Below, one piece after another: positions 7,140 to 14,969 of a stretch of DNA of 18,851 nucleotides. The notes below the pieces were generated by a model, which did no database searches, was not told the DNA's origin, and saw only the letters and a program-made list of their open reading frames with translations. This stretch comes from Flavobacteriales bacterium UBA7443 (GTDB taxonomy: Bacteria; Bacteroidota; Bacteroidia; Flavobacteriales_D; Sanyastnellaceae): positions 1-18,851 of the forward strand of contig DLQB01000169.1 of the NCBI GenBank assembly GCA_002477505.1, in the 5' to 3' direction. The position numbers and the translations under genes were made by a program. Every line of letters starts with the position of its first letter. Position 1 is the first letter of the stretch.

Positions 7140-7868
7140 ATGAAGAGCCTAGTCATCATTCCCACATTTAATGAAATTGAAAATATCCAGCGCATGCTGG
7201 ATACCGTGATGTCGTTGGAGCCTGAATTCAATGTCCTGATTGTGGACGACGGCTCGCCAGACGGCACGGCCAAAGTGGTCAAGGAAAACCAAAAAAAGCA
7301 TGACCGAATTCACCTGCTGGAACGATCAGGCAAACTGGGATTGGGCACGGCTTACATCGCTGGATTTCATTGGGCATTGGAACGCGGATACGACCTGATT
7401 TACGAAATGGATTGTGACTTTTCGCACAACCCAAACGACTTGGTTCGTCTTCGAGAGGCATGCATGAACGGCGCTGGAGTTGCTGTAGGGTCTCGATACA
7501 CCCGAGGAGGAAAAGTAAGCAACTGGCCGGTCGGCCGCATTCTCATGAGCTATTTCGCTTCCGTCTATGTCAACACCATTCTTTGGCTGGGCGTACGAGA
7601 CAGCACGGCCGGTTTCAAATGTTACCGCCGTGAAGTGCTCGAGCGAATCGACCTCAGCCGGATTCAATTCATCGGATATGCATTTCAAATCGAAATGAAA
7701 TACAATGCACGACAACTTGGATTTAGCATCGAAGAAGTTCCCATTACCTTCATTGATCGGGAATTGGGGACAAGCAAAATGAGCATGAATATCTTCCGAG
7801 AAGCCTTCCTTGGCGTCCTTCAAATGCGTTTCCGAAAGGTTCAGCCCAATCCGAATTCCAAACCCTGA
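7140..7868 (+). CDS. Polyprenol monophosphomannose synthase (GT2, DPM1-like)
   Basis: A 242-residue GT2 glycosyltransferase that moves a sugar, in the family mostly mannose from GDP-mannose, onto polyprenyl phosphate at the cytoplasmic face of the membrane. The fold markers are present: LVIIPTFNEIENI at the start, VDDGSPDGT at 35-43 (nucleotide binding), the metal-binding DCD at 91-93 within EMDCDFSH, and DSTAGFKCYRREVL. It ends with FIDRELGTSKMS, as in DPM1. There is no C-terminal membrane domain, as in the short soluble type. It begins 6 bases after rluB and ends 8 bases before pyrC, so it sits in an operon. The order GT2, pyrC, DUF4296 protein recurs in Flavobacteriia as I recall it. The exact sugar is inferred from the family. 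Confidence 0.9.
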   Translation: MKSLVIIPTFNEIENIQRMLDTVMSLEPEFNVLIVDDGSPDGTAKVVKENQKKHDRIHLLERSGKLGLGTAYIAGFHWALERGYDLIYEMDCDFSHNPNDLVRLREACMNGAGVAVGSRYTRGGKVSNWPVGRILMSYFASVYVNTILWLGVRDSTAGFKCYRREVLERIDLSRIQFIGYAFQIEMKYNARQLGFSIEEVPITFIDRELGTSKMSMNIFREAFLGVLQMRFRKVQPNPNSKP

Positions 7869-7876
7869 ATTCATTC

Positions 7877-9241
7877 ATGTCTTCACAGCCTACTCGATTC
7901 ATCGGCGCTTCAGTCGTTAATGAAGGCCAAGTCATCACTTCTGATGTCTTAATCGCCAGTGATGGAACCATCGCCGCCCTTGGCGAAGATTGTAACAAAC
8001 ATGCTGAAGCATCCAAAGCAACGCAAATTGACGCCACCGGTCTTTGGTTAATGCCCGGTTGCATCGACGATCAAGTGCATTTTCGAGAACCGGGGCTGAC
8101 CCACAAAGGTGAAATCGCCACCGAATCTGCCGCCGCCGCCGCAGGAGGCATTACTTCTTTCATGGAGATGCCCAATACAGTTCCGCAAGCGCTGACTCAG
8201 GAGCTTTTGCAAGACAAATACGAACGCGCCGACGAAGTAAGTGCTGTGAACTATTCATTTTTCATGGGCGCTTCGAACACCAACTTGGATGAGGTTTTGA
8301 AGACTGACCCCCGCCGTATTTGCGGCATCAAAGTCTTCATGGGATCTTCAACGGGAAATATGTTGGTTGATGATCGCGCTGTGCTGGAGGCGGTTTTCAA
8401 AGAGAGCCCAACGTTGGTGGCCACCCACTGCGAAGACGAGGCGACAATCCGCCAAAACATCGCTGCTGCGCGGGAACGATACGGAGAGGCCGTTCCCATT
8501 GGCCAGCACCCGCTCATCCGCAGCCACGAGGCCTGTTATCGGTCCTCTTCGATGGCGGTCGAACTGGCTGCGAAATGGAATACTCGGCTGCACATTCTAC
8601 ACATTTCTACGGCCCGTGAAGTCGCCCTTTTTCGCAATGATATTCCCTCCATTGAAAAGAAAATCACGGCAGAGGCGTGCATCCACCACTTGTGGTTTAC
8701 CGATGCCGATTACGCCACCAAAGGGACCCACATCAAATGGAATCCTGCGGTAAAAACCGCCGATGATCGGGCAGCAGTGCGCGCCGGGATTCTCGATGGA
8801 CGCATCGATGTCGTCGCCACCGATCATGCGCCGCACACCCTCGATGAAAAGAGCAATTCTTATTTCAAAGCACCTTCTGGCGGGCCTTTGGTTCAGCATG
8901 CGTTGCCCGCCATGCTTGAGATGGTGCACCAAGGTTTACTGCCGGTTGAAGATGCCGTTAACCTCATGGCGCACCGCGTAGCGGACATGTTTCAAATCGA
9001 AGGTCGCGGCTACATTCGCCCAGGCTATCAAGCGGACCTCGTCTTGGTCGATCCCAATGACCCGTGGACCGTTTCTCGAAGCAACATCCGATACAAATGT
9101 GGCTGGTCGCCATTTGAAGGGACAACGTTCCGGTCTCAGGTGCGGGGCACTTGGGTCAACGGCGTTCACGTATACAATGGCACAGATGTGCTGACCACCC
9201 ACGGAAACCACGCGGGACAGCGGCTTACGTTTGACCGATGA
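7877..9241 (+). CDS. pyrC: Dihydroorotase
   Basis: This 454-residue enzyme of pyrimidine synthesis interconverts carbamoyl-aspartate and dihydroorotate in the cytoplasm. Amidohydrolase motifs in order: IDDQVHFREPGLTHKGE at 63-79, SFMEMPNT at 94-101, GIKVFMGSS at 150-158 (Lys152, candidate carbamylated metal bridge), ATHCED at 182-187, HILHISTARE at 239-248 and ATDHAPHT at 314-321 (Asp316). The first metal motif, normally H-x-H, is Q-V-H (Gln66, His68); I believe this is the usual form in Bacteroidota dihydroorotases, not a defect. The overall pattern is that of the longer dihydroorotase class related to hydantoinases. It follows the GT2 gene by 8 bases and overlaps the next gene by ATGA, so the three are probably co-expressed. 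Confidence 0.92.
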   Translation: MSSQPTRFIGASVVNEGQVITSDVLIASDGTIAALGEDCNKHAEASKATQIDATGLWLMPGCIDDQVHFREPGLTHKGEIATESAAAAAGGITSFMEMPNTVPQALTQELLQDKYERADEVSAVNYSFFMGASNTNLDEVLKTDPRRICGIKVFMGSSTGNMLVDDRAVLEAVFKESPTLVATHCEDEATIRQNIAAARERYGEAVPIGQHPLIRSHEACYRSSSMAVELAAKWNTRLHILHISTAREVALFRNDIPSIEKKITAEACIHHLWFTDADYATKGTHIKWNPAVKTADDRAAVRAGILDGRIDVVATDHAPHTLDEKSNSYFKAPSGGPLVQHALPAMLEMVHQGLLPVEDAVNLMAHRVADMFQIEGRGYIRPGYQADLVLVDPNDPWTVSRSNIRYKCGWSPFEGTTFRSQVRGTWVNGVHVYNGTDVLTTHGNHAGQRLTFDR

Positions 9242-9609
9242 AATCCTCACGTCGTCCATCCATGGTAATCGCGGTCCTTGCACTTTGGGGCTTAAACGGC
9301 TGCTCGAGTTCCTCCTCAGCAGATCCCAAAACAATCGGTCTTGTGCAACGCGACACCTTTGTCCAGGTGCTGACGGAAGTGCATGTGATCGAGGGGGTCA
9401 AGAAACAACGGCTCATGAGAAATGACGATGAAGGGGCCATCATTCTGCAGCATTATGCCGAATTGTTCGACCGATTCGACATCGATGAAGAACGCTTCAA
9501 AACCACTTACCAATGGTGGTACCAGCACCCCGCAGAAATGGATGGGATATTGGAAGAAGTTGGAGAGCGGTTGGCCGATATGGAGCGGGAAGCGAACCGC
9601 AAGGATTGA
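9238..9609 (+). CDS. DUF4296-like lipoprotein
   Basis: A 123-residue protein with a basic N-terminus, a hydrophobic stretch and lipobox LNGC (Cys22), followed by a Ser-rich spacer. The mature part is alpha-helical. The segments FVQVLTEVHVIEGVKKQ and an xxILQHYAELFDRFDIDEERFKTTYQWWYQHP-like stretch (residues 68-98) agree with what I recall of DUF4296, a Bacteroidota-specific domain of unknown function found beside pyrC. The start overlaps the pyrC stop (ATGA), so it is translationally coupled. It probably sits on the periplasmic face of a membrane. No catalytic motif is visible, and I give no function. It ends 9 bases from the convergent epimerase gene. Confidence 0.8.
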   Translation: MKSSRRPSMVIAVLALWGLNGCSSSSSADPKTIGLVQRDTFVQVLTEVHVIEGVKKQRLMRNDDEGAIILQHYAELFDRFDIDEERFKTTYQWWYQHPAEMDGILEEVGERLADMEREANRKD

Positions 9610-9618
9610 TCTGAAAAT

Positions 9619-10638
9619 CTATTTGGGTTGGCCCAGCGCATCCAACACATAAGGCGCAGTTTCGTCAATCGCAGAGTCAATCGACTGATACTGCCAATGC
9701 ACACCCTTGGCCTCCAAGGTGCGTTCTAAAAAATCGGAAGCGTAAGAATGCACCTTGTTGGTGTTTTGCACGGATTCACGGGTAATGGGCGATTTTCGAC
9801 CGGACACCGTTTCGAGTACCCGACCCAACCGCCAGGCCAGGCCCATCATCCAATTGCGCAAACGATGAGCCGGCGGTCGCGTTTCGAGCGCACGGGCCAT
9901 TTGTGTCAACACTTCCCGGTAAGGGCGGTTTTCCGCGCAGAGCATATAACGGTCATTCCAACAGTCGTGCTCAGCCAATAAGAGGCATGCCCGGGCAACA
10001 TCAGCAGCCGAAACAAATCCATTGCTCCCGGAAGGGTACCATTGAAATCCTTTGTGTGCCAGCGCAAACATCGTGGACGAACTTCGATCGAAATCGCCAG
10101 GGCCGAGGACGATGACCGGGTTGACCACCAGCACGTTCAATCCTTCTTCTTTTCCTCGCCACACTTCCAATTCTGCCAAGTATTTGCTGCGGGCATAATG
10201 CGTCACATCCGACCCTTCTTCAAACGGCACATTTTCATGCACGGGCTCTCCTTCCTTCCGCCCCAATGCCGAAACAGAACTGATGTGAACCAATTCTTTG
10301 ATTCCGGTGTCAAGCATGGTATTCACCAACGTTGCTGTCGCATCCCGATTGACCTCCATCATCCACGCCACATCCCGGTGGTGAAATGACACCACTGCGG
10401 CGCAATGGTAAACGCGTGAACACTCGCTCAATGCCTCTTCCAATCGTTCATCGTCCCACAATTCAGCCTCAAACCACTCCAGTCCGGCCAGATTGACTCC
10501 TCTTTTTTCTAGAAAATTTTGAACCGCAACGCGATCGGATGATGGGCGATGCAACGCCCGAACGGACTCGCCCGAAGACAACAATACCTCCAGCAAATGC
10601 CGCCCTACCAATCCCGTTCCACCTGTGATCAAAACCAT
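9619..10638 (-). CDS. NAD(P)-dependent epimerase/dehydratase (extended SDR)
   Basis: A 339-residue extended short-chain dehydrogenase/reductase. The N-terminal Rossmann motif is TGGTGLVG (residues 5-12), followed by HCAAVVSF at 78-85, ISSVSALG at 119-126 and the catalytic pair Tyr148 and Lys152 (YARSK). PVIVLGPGD also fits. The C-terminal half binds the substrate and is more variable. The family acts on nucleotide-sugars, flavonoid-like or other carbonyl substrates; this sequence looks closer to the dihydroflavonol-reductase-like branch than to GalE, but the substrate cannot be told. It is convergent to the DUF4296-like gene and divergent from uvrC, with a 44-base gap. The start is supported by a TAACTTCG box 4 bases upstream. 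Confidence 0.87.
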   Translation of the reverse strand: MVLITGGTGLVGRHLLEVLLSSGESVRALHRPSSDRVAVQNFLEKRGVNLAGLEWFEAELWDDERLEEALSECSRVYHCAAVVSFHHRDVAWMMEVNRDATATLVNTMLDTGIKELVHISSVSALGRKEGEPVHENVPFEEGSDVTHYARSKYLAELEVWRGKEEGLNVLVVNPVIVLGPGDFDRSSSTMFALAHKGFQWYPSGSNGFVSAADVARACLLLAEHDCWNDRYMLCAENRPYREVLTQMARALETRPPAHRLRNWMMGLAWRLGRVLETVSGRKSPITRESVQNTNKVHSYASDFLERTLEAKGVHWQYQSIDSAIDETAPYVLDALGQPK

Positions 10639-10642
10639 GCTA

Positions 10643-10650
10643 CGAAGTTA
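10643..10650 (-). promoter_or_regulatory. -7 promoter box (TAACTTCG) of the epimerase gene
   Basis: One mismatch to TAnnTTTG, with the 4-base spacer TAGC before ATG 10638. A TTTC (10667-10670) lies 16 bases upstream as a possible -33 element. A leaderless transcript is predicted. Confidence 0.42.
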
Positions 10651-10682
10651 GTTGGAGATTCCGCCCGAAATTTGCACCACCC

Positions 10683-12485
10683 ATGGCGAAATCTGAACAC
10701 ATCAGTCAAATCCTAGCGCGTCTGCCGCAGCAACCTGGCGTTTACCAGTATTTCGATGATGGTGAGCGGTTGCTTTACGTGGGGAAAGCCAAGAACTTGA
10801 AAAAAAGGGTTTCCAGCTATTTCACGAAACAAAACCACAACGGCAAAACGCGTCTGCTCGTTTCGAAGATCACCGACATCAAATGGCTCATAGCTCCCTC
10901 TGAATCGGATGCACTTTTGCTCGAAAACAGCCTGATCAAAGAGCATCGGCCGATCTACAACATCCAGCTCAAAGACGACAAGACGTATCCCTTCATCGTC
11001 GTAAAAAAAGAGCGCTTCCCACGCATCTTCCCCACGCGTAAATTGATCAAAGATGGAAGTGAGTACTTCGGGCCTTTCCCCAGTGTGAAGACCATGCATA
11101 CCGTCTTGGAACTCTGCCGTAAGCTTTATCCCATCCGGACGTGTTCTCTCGCCCTCACGGAGGAGAACATTGAAAAAGGCAAATTCCGGGTCTGCCTGGA
11201 ATACCACATCGGCAATTGCCTCGGTCCCTGTGTCGGCAAACAAGACGAGGACGATTACAAAAAAAGCATTGCCGCGATCCGACACCTGCTGCGTGGCAAC
11301 CTCGGAGAAGTCGTTCGAGAGCTCGAGAAGAAGATGCAAGAAGCCTCCGAGGCGTTTCGTTTCGAAGAGGCTGAGCAATACAAATTAAAATTGGCGTCTG
11401 TCCGAAAATACCAGGCCAAGAATACCATTGTGCATCCGGGCATTGATGACGTAGAGGTATACACGGTCGTGCAGGATTCGCGGTGTGCTTATGTCAATTT
11501 TTTGCGGATTCTAAAAGGAACCATCACCAAAGGGCACACCTCTGAAGTGAGGCGTAAACTGGGAGAAGAACCCAAGGAAATTCTCGAAGCCGCAATCGTG
11601 CAGATGCGCGATAAATTCGGAAGCGATTCCCCTCAGGTTTACACGCCATTTGCCATCGACTTGCCCCTCGAAGGGGTTTCCTGCCATGTACCCCAGCGGG
11701 GGGACAAGTTGCGGTTGATCGAAATGTCCGAACGGAATGCCCGGTTTTTCATGCGGGATCGACAAAAACAGTTGGAGCAAACCCAGCCCGAAGCAGCCAC
11801 CCAACGGCTCCTCGAAACGGCAAAAGAAGACTTGCGGCTCAGCGAATTGCCCGTGCACATTGAATGCTTTGACAACTCGAACATCCAGGGAACCAATCCC
11901 GCCTCGGCATGTGTCGTTTTTAAAAATGGAAAACCCGCAAAGTCCGATTACCGAAAATTCAACATCCGAACCGTGGATGGGCCCGATGATTTTGCTTCCA
12001 TGACAGAGGTCGTGCATCGCCGATATAGCCGTCTTTTAAAAGAAAACGAACCCCTGCCGCAACTCATTGTCATTGATGGCGGAAAGGGCCAGTTGAGCCA
12101 TGCATTAGAAGCCTTAGAATCCATTGGATTGCGGGGCAAGATTGCCATCATCGGCATTGCAAAGCGGTTGGAAGAAATCTACTATCCCGGTGACCAGCTT
12201 CCGCTCTACTTGGACAAACGGTCTTCCACGCTCAAGTTGATCCAACACCTTCGAAATGAGGCACACCGCTTTTCCCTCGAACATCACCGCAAGCGACGCA
12301 GCAAAGCCGCGTTGCGATCGGAATTGGATGAAATCAAGGGCGTTGGCCCCAAAACACGGCACGAATTATTGGCCCATTTCAAAACCGTAAAAGCCATCGG
12401 TGAAGCCTCCATTGACGACTTGACGAAAGCAGTCAATCTCAAAGTAGCGCGTGCAATCCACACGCACTTCGAAGCCAAAAAGTGA
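10683..12485 (+). CDS. uvrC: Excinuclease ABC subunit UvrC
   Basis: This 600-residue nuclease makes both incisions in nucleotide-excision repair once UvrAB has marked damaged DNA. The domains are complete: N-terminal GIY-YIG nuclease (GVYQYF at 19-24, LYVGKAKNLKKRV at 31-43) for the 3' cut; the Cys-rich region Cys154, Cys171, Cys179 and Cys183, matching the iron-sulfur ligands reported for UvrC; a UVR helix pair (EASEAFRFEEAEQYKLKL) that contacts UvrB; and an RNase H-like nuclease (HIECFDNSNIQGTNPAS, LIVIDGGKGQL) for the 5' cut. The end holds helix-hairpin-helix DNA-binding motifs (IKGVGPKTRHELLAHF). The length is normal. It is divergent from the epimerase and ends 8 bases from the convergent DCC gene without a strong terminator. 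No SOS-type site was recognised in the 44-base upstream gap. Confidence 0.97.
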   Translation: MAKSEHISQILARLPQQPGVYQYFDDGERLLYVGKAKNLKKRVSSYFTKQNHNGKTRLLVSKITDIKWLIAPSESDALLLENSLIKEHRPIYNIQLKDDKTYPFIVVKKERFPRIFPTRKLIKDGSEYFGPFPSVKTMHTVLELCRKLYPIRTCSLALTEENIEKGKFRVCLEYHIGNCLGPCVGKQDEDDYKKSIAAIRHLLRGNLGEVVRELEKKMQEASEAFRFEEAEQYKLKLASVRKYQAKNTIVHPGIDDVEVYTVVQDSRCAYVNFLRILKGTITKGHTSEVRRKLGEEPKEILEAAIVQMRDKFGSDSPQVYTPFAIDLPLEGVSCHVPQRGDKLRLIEMSERNARFFMRDRQKQLEQTQPEAATQRLLETAKEDLRLSELPVHIECFDNSNIQGTNPASACVVFKNGKPAKSDYRKFNIRTVDGPDDFASMTEVVHRRYSRLLKENEPLPQLIVIDGGKGQLSHALEALESIGLRGKIAIIGIAKRLEEIYYPGDQLPLYLDKRSSTLKLIQHLRNEAHRFSLEHHRKRRSKAALRSELDEIKGVGPKTRHELLAHFKTVKAIGEASIDDLTKAVNLKVARAIHTHFEAKK

Positions 12486-12493
12486 ATCTGCGC

Positions 12494-12889
12494 TTAAGCG
12501 AGAAAACGCTTCTTGACCGCATCGTCCAAATGCAAAGCACATGAAAATGGTGATGCCCGATGGCGATTGCGTGCAACCGCATCGTATGCCGCATTCCCCC
12601 AACGCGCGGGCACAATGGTCAGAACGAACCGAGCAACCATACGCAAGGGAGCGCGCAATTCGTGGCTCAAAATTGCAAGGCCCGAAAATTTGTCATGTGC
12701 TTTCTCTCCGTCCCAAACCAACAAAGAAGGATAAGGTGTTTCAACTTGAGCCGGCGATAATCGGTCACGCGCAGCCGTGCCTTGCAACGGCGCAAAATGC
12801 ACCTGGCAACCCTTGGCTTCCCAGTTTAAAAACTGGAGAACGGCCCGATTGCAGAACCCACATTCTCCGTCAAAAAACAAGATTACCAT
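12494..12889 (-). CDS. DCC-family thiol-disulfide oxidoreductase (DUF393)
   Basis: A 131-residue protein opening with ILFFDGECGFCN, the D-G-x-C-x-x-C signature of the DCC family (Cys10 and Cys13), which has a thioredoxin-like fold and is presumed to carry out thiol-disulfide exchange. The later FAPLQGTAARDRL, a YPSLLVWDGEKA-like strand and the Arg-rich PARWGNAAYDAVARNRHR end are also typical. No signal peptide is present, so a cytoplasmic role is likely; partners are unknown. Its start overlaps the end of the preceding flavoprotein gene by 7 bases, so it is the last gene of the minus-strand run. The family is clear, the biological role is not. Confidence 0.88.
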   Translation of the reverse strand: MVILFFDGECGFCNRAVLQFLNWEAKGCQVHFAPLQGTAARDRLSPAQVETPYPSLLVWDGEKAHDKFSGLAILSHELRAPLRMVARFVLTIVPARWGNAAYDAVARNRHRASPFSCALHLDDAVKKRFLA

Positions 12890-13833
12890 CGGAATCGAGG
12901 CTCCGTCATGCCGTGGGTCAACGCATGGTATCCTTGCACCAATTCTTCCACCACTTGTGCCGCCGGGACAATCGCATCGATCTGGCCACTGACTTGACCA
13001 ATCTCCAATTCCCCTTCCTCTAAATCGCCTTCGAACATGCCGCGTTTGGCGCGACCGCGGCCGAGCAATTCAGACAACGCTTCCAAATCCGAGCCATTCG
13101 CCTCAGCGGCCGCGACTTGCTGTGCAAACGGATTGTCCAACAAACGGACAGGAGTGAGCGGCTTCAAACGCAATGCTGTATCCCCCTCCTTGGCCGCAAT
13201 CACCCGCTCCTTGAACGCCTGATGCGCCGAAGATTCGTGGGTTGCCACGAACCGACTGCCAATTTGAACCCCTTCGGCTCCCAAAGCAAAAGCGGCCAAG
13301 ATCGAGCGCGAACCTCCAATTCCTCCAGCGGCAATGACCGGCACGTCCAAGGCCTCCGACACTGCCGGAACCAAGCACATGGTTGTGGTCTCTTCTCGGC
13401 CGTTGTGCCCTCCCGCTTCAAAGCCTTCTGCAACAACCGCATCCACTCCAGCCGCTTGCGCCTTCAGCCCAAACTTCACACTGCTCACCACATGAACGAC
13501 CTTGATGCCGTGTGATTTGAGGTGCTGAGTCCATGCCTTCGGATTGCCCGCACTCGTGAATACAATGGGCACTTTCAGCTCAACGATTGACGCCATGTGC
13601 TCTTCAATCGAAGGGTACAAAAGCGGAACATTCACCGCAAAAGGACGATTGGTGGCAGCTTGGCATTTCTGAATCTGATCGCGCAACACTTCCGGATACA
13701 TGGAGCCTGCACCAATGATGCCCAAACCGCCTGCATTCGAAACCGCACTCGCCAATTCCCATCCACTGCACCAGATCATTCCCGCCTGGATGATGGGGTG
13801 TTGAATGCCGAATAATTGTTGAATGCGGTTCAT
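12883..13833 (-). CDS. FMN-dependent nitronate monooxygenase / FabK-like flavoprotein
   Basis: A 316-residue TIM-barrel flavoprotein of the nitronate monooxygenase / enoyl-ACP reductase II (FabK) family. Visible marks: HPIIQAGMIW at 12-21, NAGGLGIIGAG at 33-43, TSAGNP at 93-98, AEGFEAGGHNG at 135-145 with His143 at the place of the FabK catalytic His, and the FMN phosphate-binding segments VIAAGGIGG at 166-174 and GVQIGSRF at 188-195. Nitronate monooxygenases oxidise toxic nitronates; FabK reduces enoyl-ACP in fatty-acid synthesis. The EAGGH and HES region look FabK-like to me, but annotation cannot be settled from sequence alone. The start overlaps the glycosyltransferase stop (ATGA), and the 3' end overlaps the DCC gene by 7 bases. 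Confidence 0.85.
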   Translation of the reverse strand: MNRIQQLFGIQHPIIQAGMIWCSGWELASAVSNAGGLGIIGAGSMYPEVLRDQIQKCQAATNRPFAVNVPLLYPSIEEHMASIVELKVPIVFTSAGNPKAWTQHLKSHGIKVVHVVSSVKFGLKAQAAGVDAVVAEGFEAGGHNGREETTTMCLVPAVSEALDVPVIAAGGIGGSRSILAAFALGAEGVQIGSRFVATHESSAHQAFKERVIAAKEGDTALRLKPLTPVRLLDNPFAQQVAAAEANGSDLEALSELLGRGRAKRGMFEGDLEEGELEIGQVSGQIDAIVPAAQVVEELVQGYHALTHGMTEPRFRW

Positions 13834-14969
13834 GGTTGAAACAACTCCAAGTTAGCCTTTTCTACCGCGTCATTGCGCACCTGGGTTTTGAAAAAATCCC
13901 TTGCCCGTTCCGACATGGAGCCCCAACTTTCCGCATCCAAAGCCATCGCCTCGGACAAACCTGATTGCCAGATGTCCTCTTCCAATGGCCAATCCCATCC
14001 AATTCCTTTTTCCTGCAGTTGCCTCCATGGTGTCCGATCACTGATCAACACGGGACAACCGTGGGCCCAGGATTCGACAATGGAATGGCCAAAATTTTCT
14101 TGCGTCGTCGAAGAAAGCAAAAAATGAGCAGCTTCGAAATGAGTCGGCAATTCCGAAGGAGGCATTCCTCCGAGAAATCGAACCTTAACCGCCTGTTGTG
14201 CATCTGCCATGGCTTGCAGTTCCCGCTGGTACAATTCATCTTCTACCGGGCCTATAAAGTCCAATTCCACCGGCCGAGAAGCGTTTGCGCGGAGCAGAGC
14301 ACGCAAACCAAAATCAAGGTTCTTCACACGATGAATGCGTCCAATCACAACAATTCTCCAACGATCCGAGGGGCGCGCAGGGTTTGTGGGCGGCAGTGAT
14401 GTCGGAAGATTTTGCGCTATTCGAACTTGTGCCGGATGAAAATGCATTTGGACTTCCTTCGATTCATTCGAGGTCGATGCATGCCACGTGACTCCCTTAA
14501 AAAGGTCGAGCATCCGCGCAACACTCAAAAACACCCGTTTTTTCAATGGTTTGATGCTCAAGGCAGCGCTTCCCAGCATGCCCCGCGGTGCCAACACCAC
14601 GCGCATGCCTGCTCGCTTCCGTGTCAATCGAAGCGGAATGAGGGCATGCTCTTTCGAAAACATGCTGTTGAGATGAAGCACTTGCGGCTTGATTTCATCC
14701 AATATCCTTCCCCACGTGCGGCGATCCAATGTCCCTTTGCTGCAGTAACGAACCTGGAGCGAAGCATCACCGACCTTCATCTCATTCCAGGCGTCTCGCT
14801 TGACGTCCAATGCTTCTGCTTCTCCCAAGTCATGAGCACCGGTTACTACCCAAACATCATGGTGCTTCGCGAGAAGTGCACACAGGTTGAAGGCACTGCG
14901 GATGGGACCTCCTGCGCGGTATGCGGGAGGAAACCAGTCGGCCGATATGACAATTCGAAGGCGCCTCAC
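13830..14969 (-). CDS. GT4-type glycosyltransferase
   Basis: A 379-residue GT-B glycosyltransferase. I start it at GTG 14969, which overlaps the asnB TGA as GTGA; the ATG at 15035 would add 22 poor residues and a 70-base overlap. The N-terminal domain begins RLRIVISADWFPPAYRAGG, the usual acceptor-side start with a Gly-rich loop. The C-terminal domain has VVIGRIHRVKNLDFGLRAL (about 207-225), LDFIGPVEDELY and the E-x7-E motif ENFGHSIVE (Glu291 and Glu299) that binds the nucleotide-sugar. The family builds cell-surface polysaccharides or glycolipids; donor and acceptor are unknown. Coupling to asnB on one side (GTGA) and the flavoprotein on the other (ATGA) implies fixed co-expression. Confidence 0.88.
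   Translation of the reverse strand: MRRLRIVISADWFPPAYRAGGPIRSAFNLCALLAKHHDVWVVTGAHDLGEAEALDVKRDAWNEMKVGDASLQVRYCSKGTLDRRTWGRILDEIKPQVLHLNSMFSKEHALIPLRLTRKRAGMRVVLAPRGMLGSAALSIKPLKKRVFLSVARMLDLFKGVTWHASTSNESKEVQMHFHPAQVRIAQNLPTSLPPTNPARPSDRWRIVVIGRIHRVKNLDFGLRALLRANASRPVELDFIGPVEDELYQRELQAMADAQQAVKVRFLGGMPPSELPTHFEAAHFLLSSTTQENFGHSIVESWAHGCPVLISDRTPWRQLQEKGIGWDWPLEEDIWQSGLSEAMALDAESWGSMSERARDFFKTQVRNDAVEKANLELFQP

Noticed and set aside
9605..9635. Small hairpin (TGGG/CCCA) between the DUF4296-like gene and the epimerase
   Set aside because: A four-base stem without a T-run is expected by chance; no terminator is supported there.
12491..12511. Perfect palindrome CGCTTAAGCG followed by an AAGCG/CGCTT hairpin at the uvrC-DCC junction
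   Set aside because: The stem is only 5 bp, has no T-run and lies mostly in the DCC coding end, so it is too weak to call a terminator.
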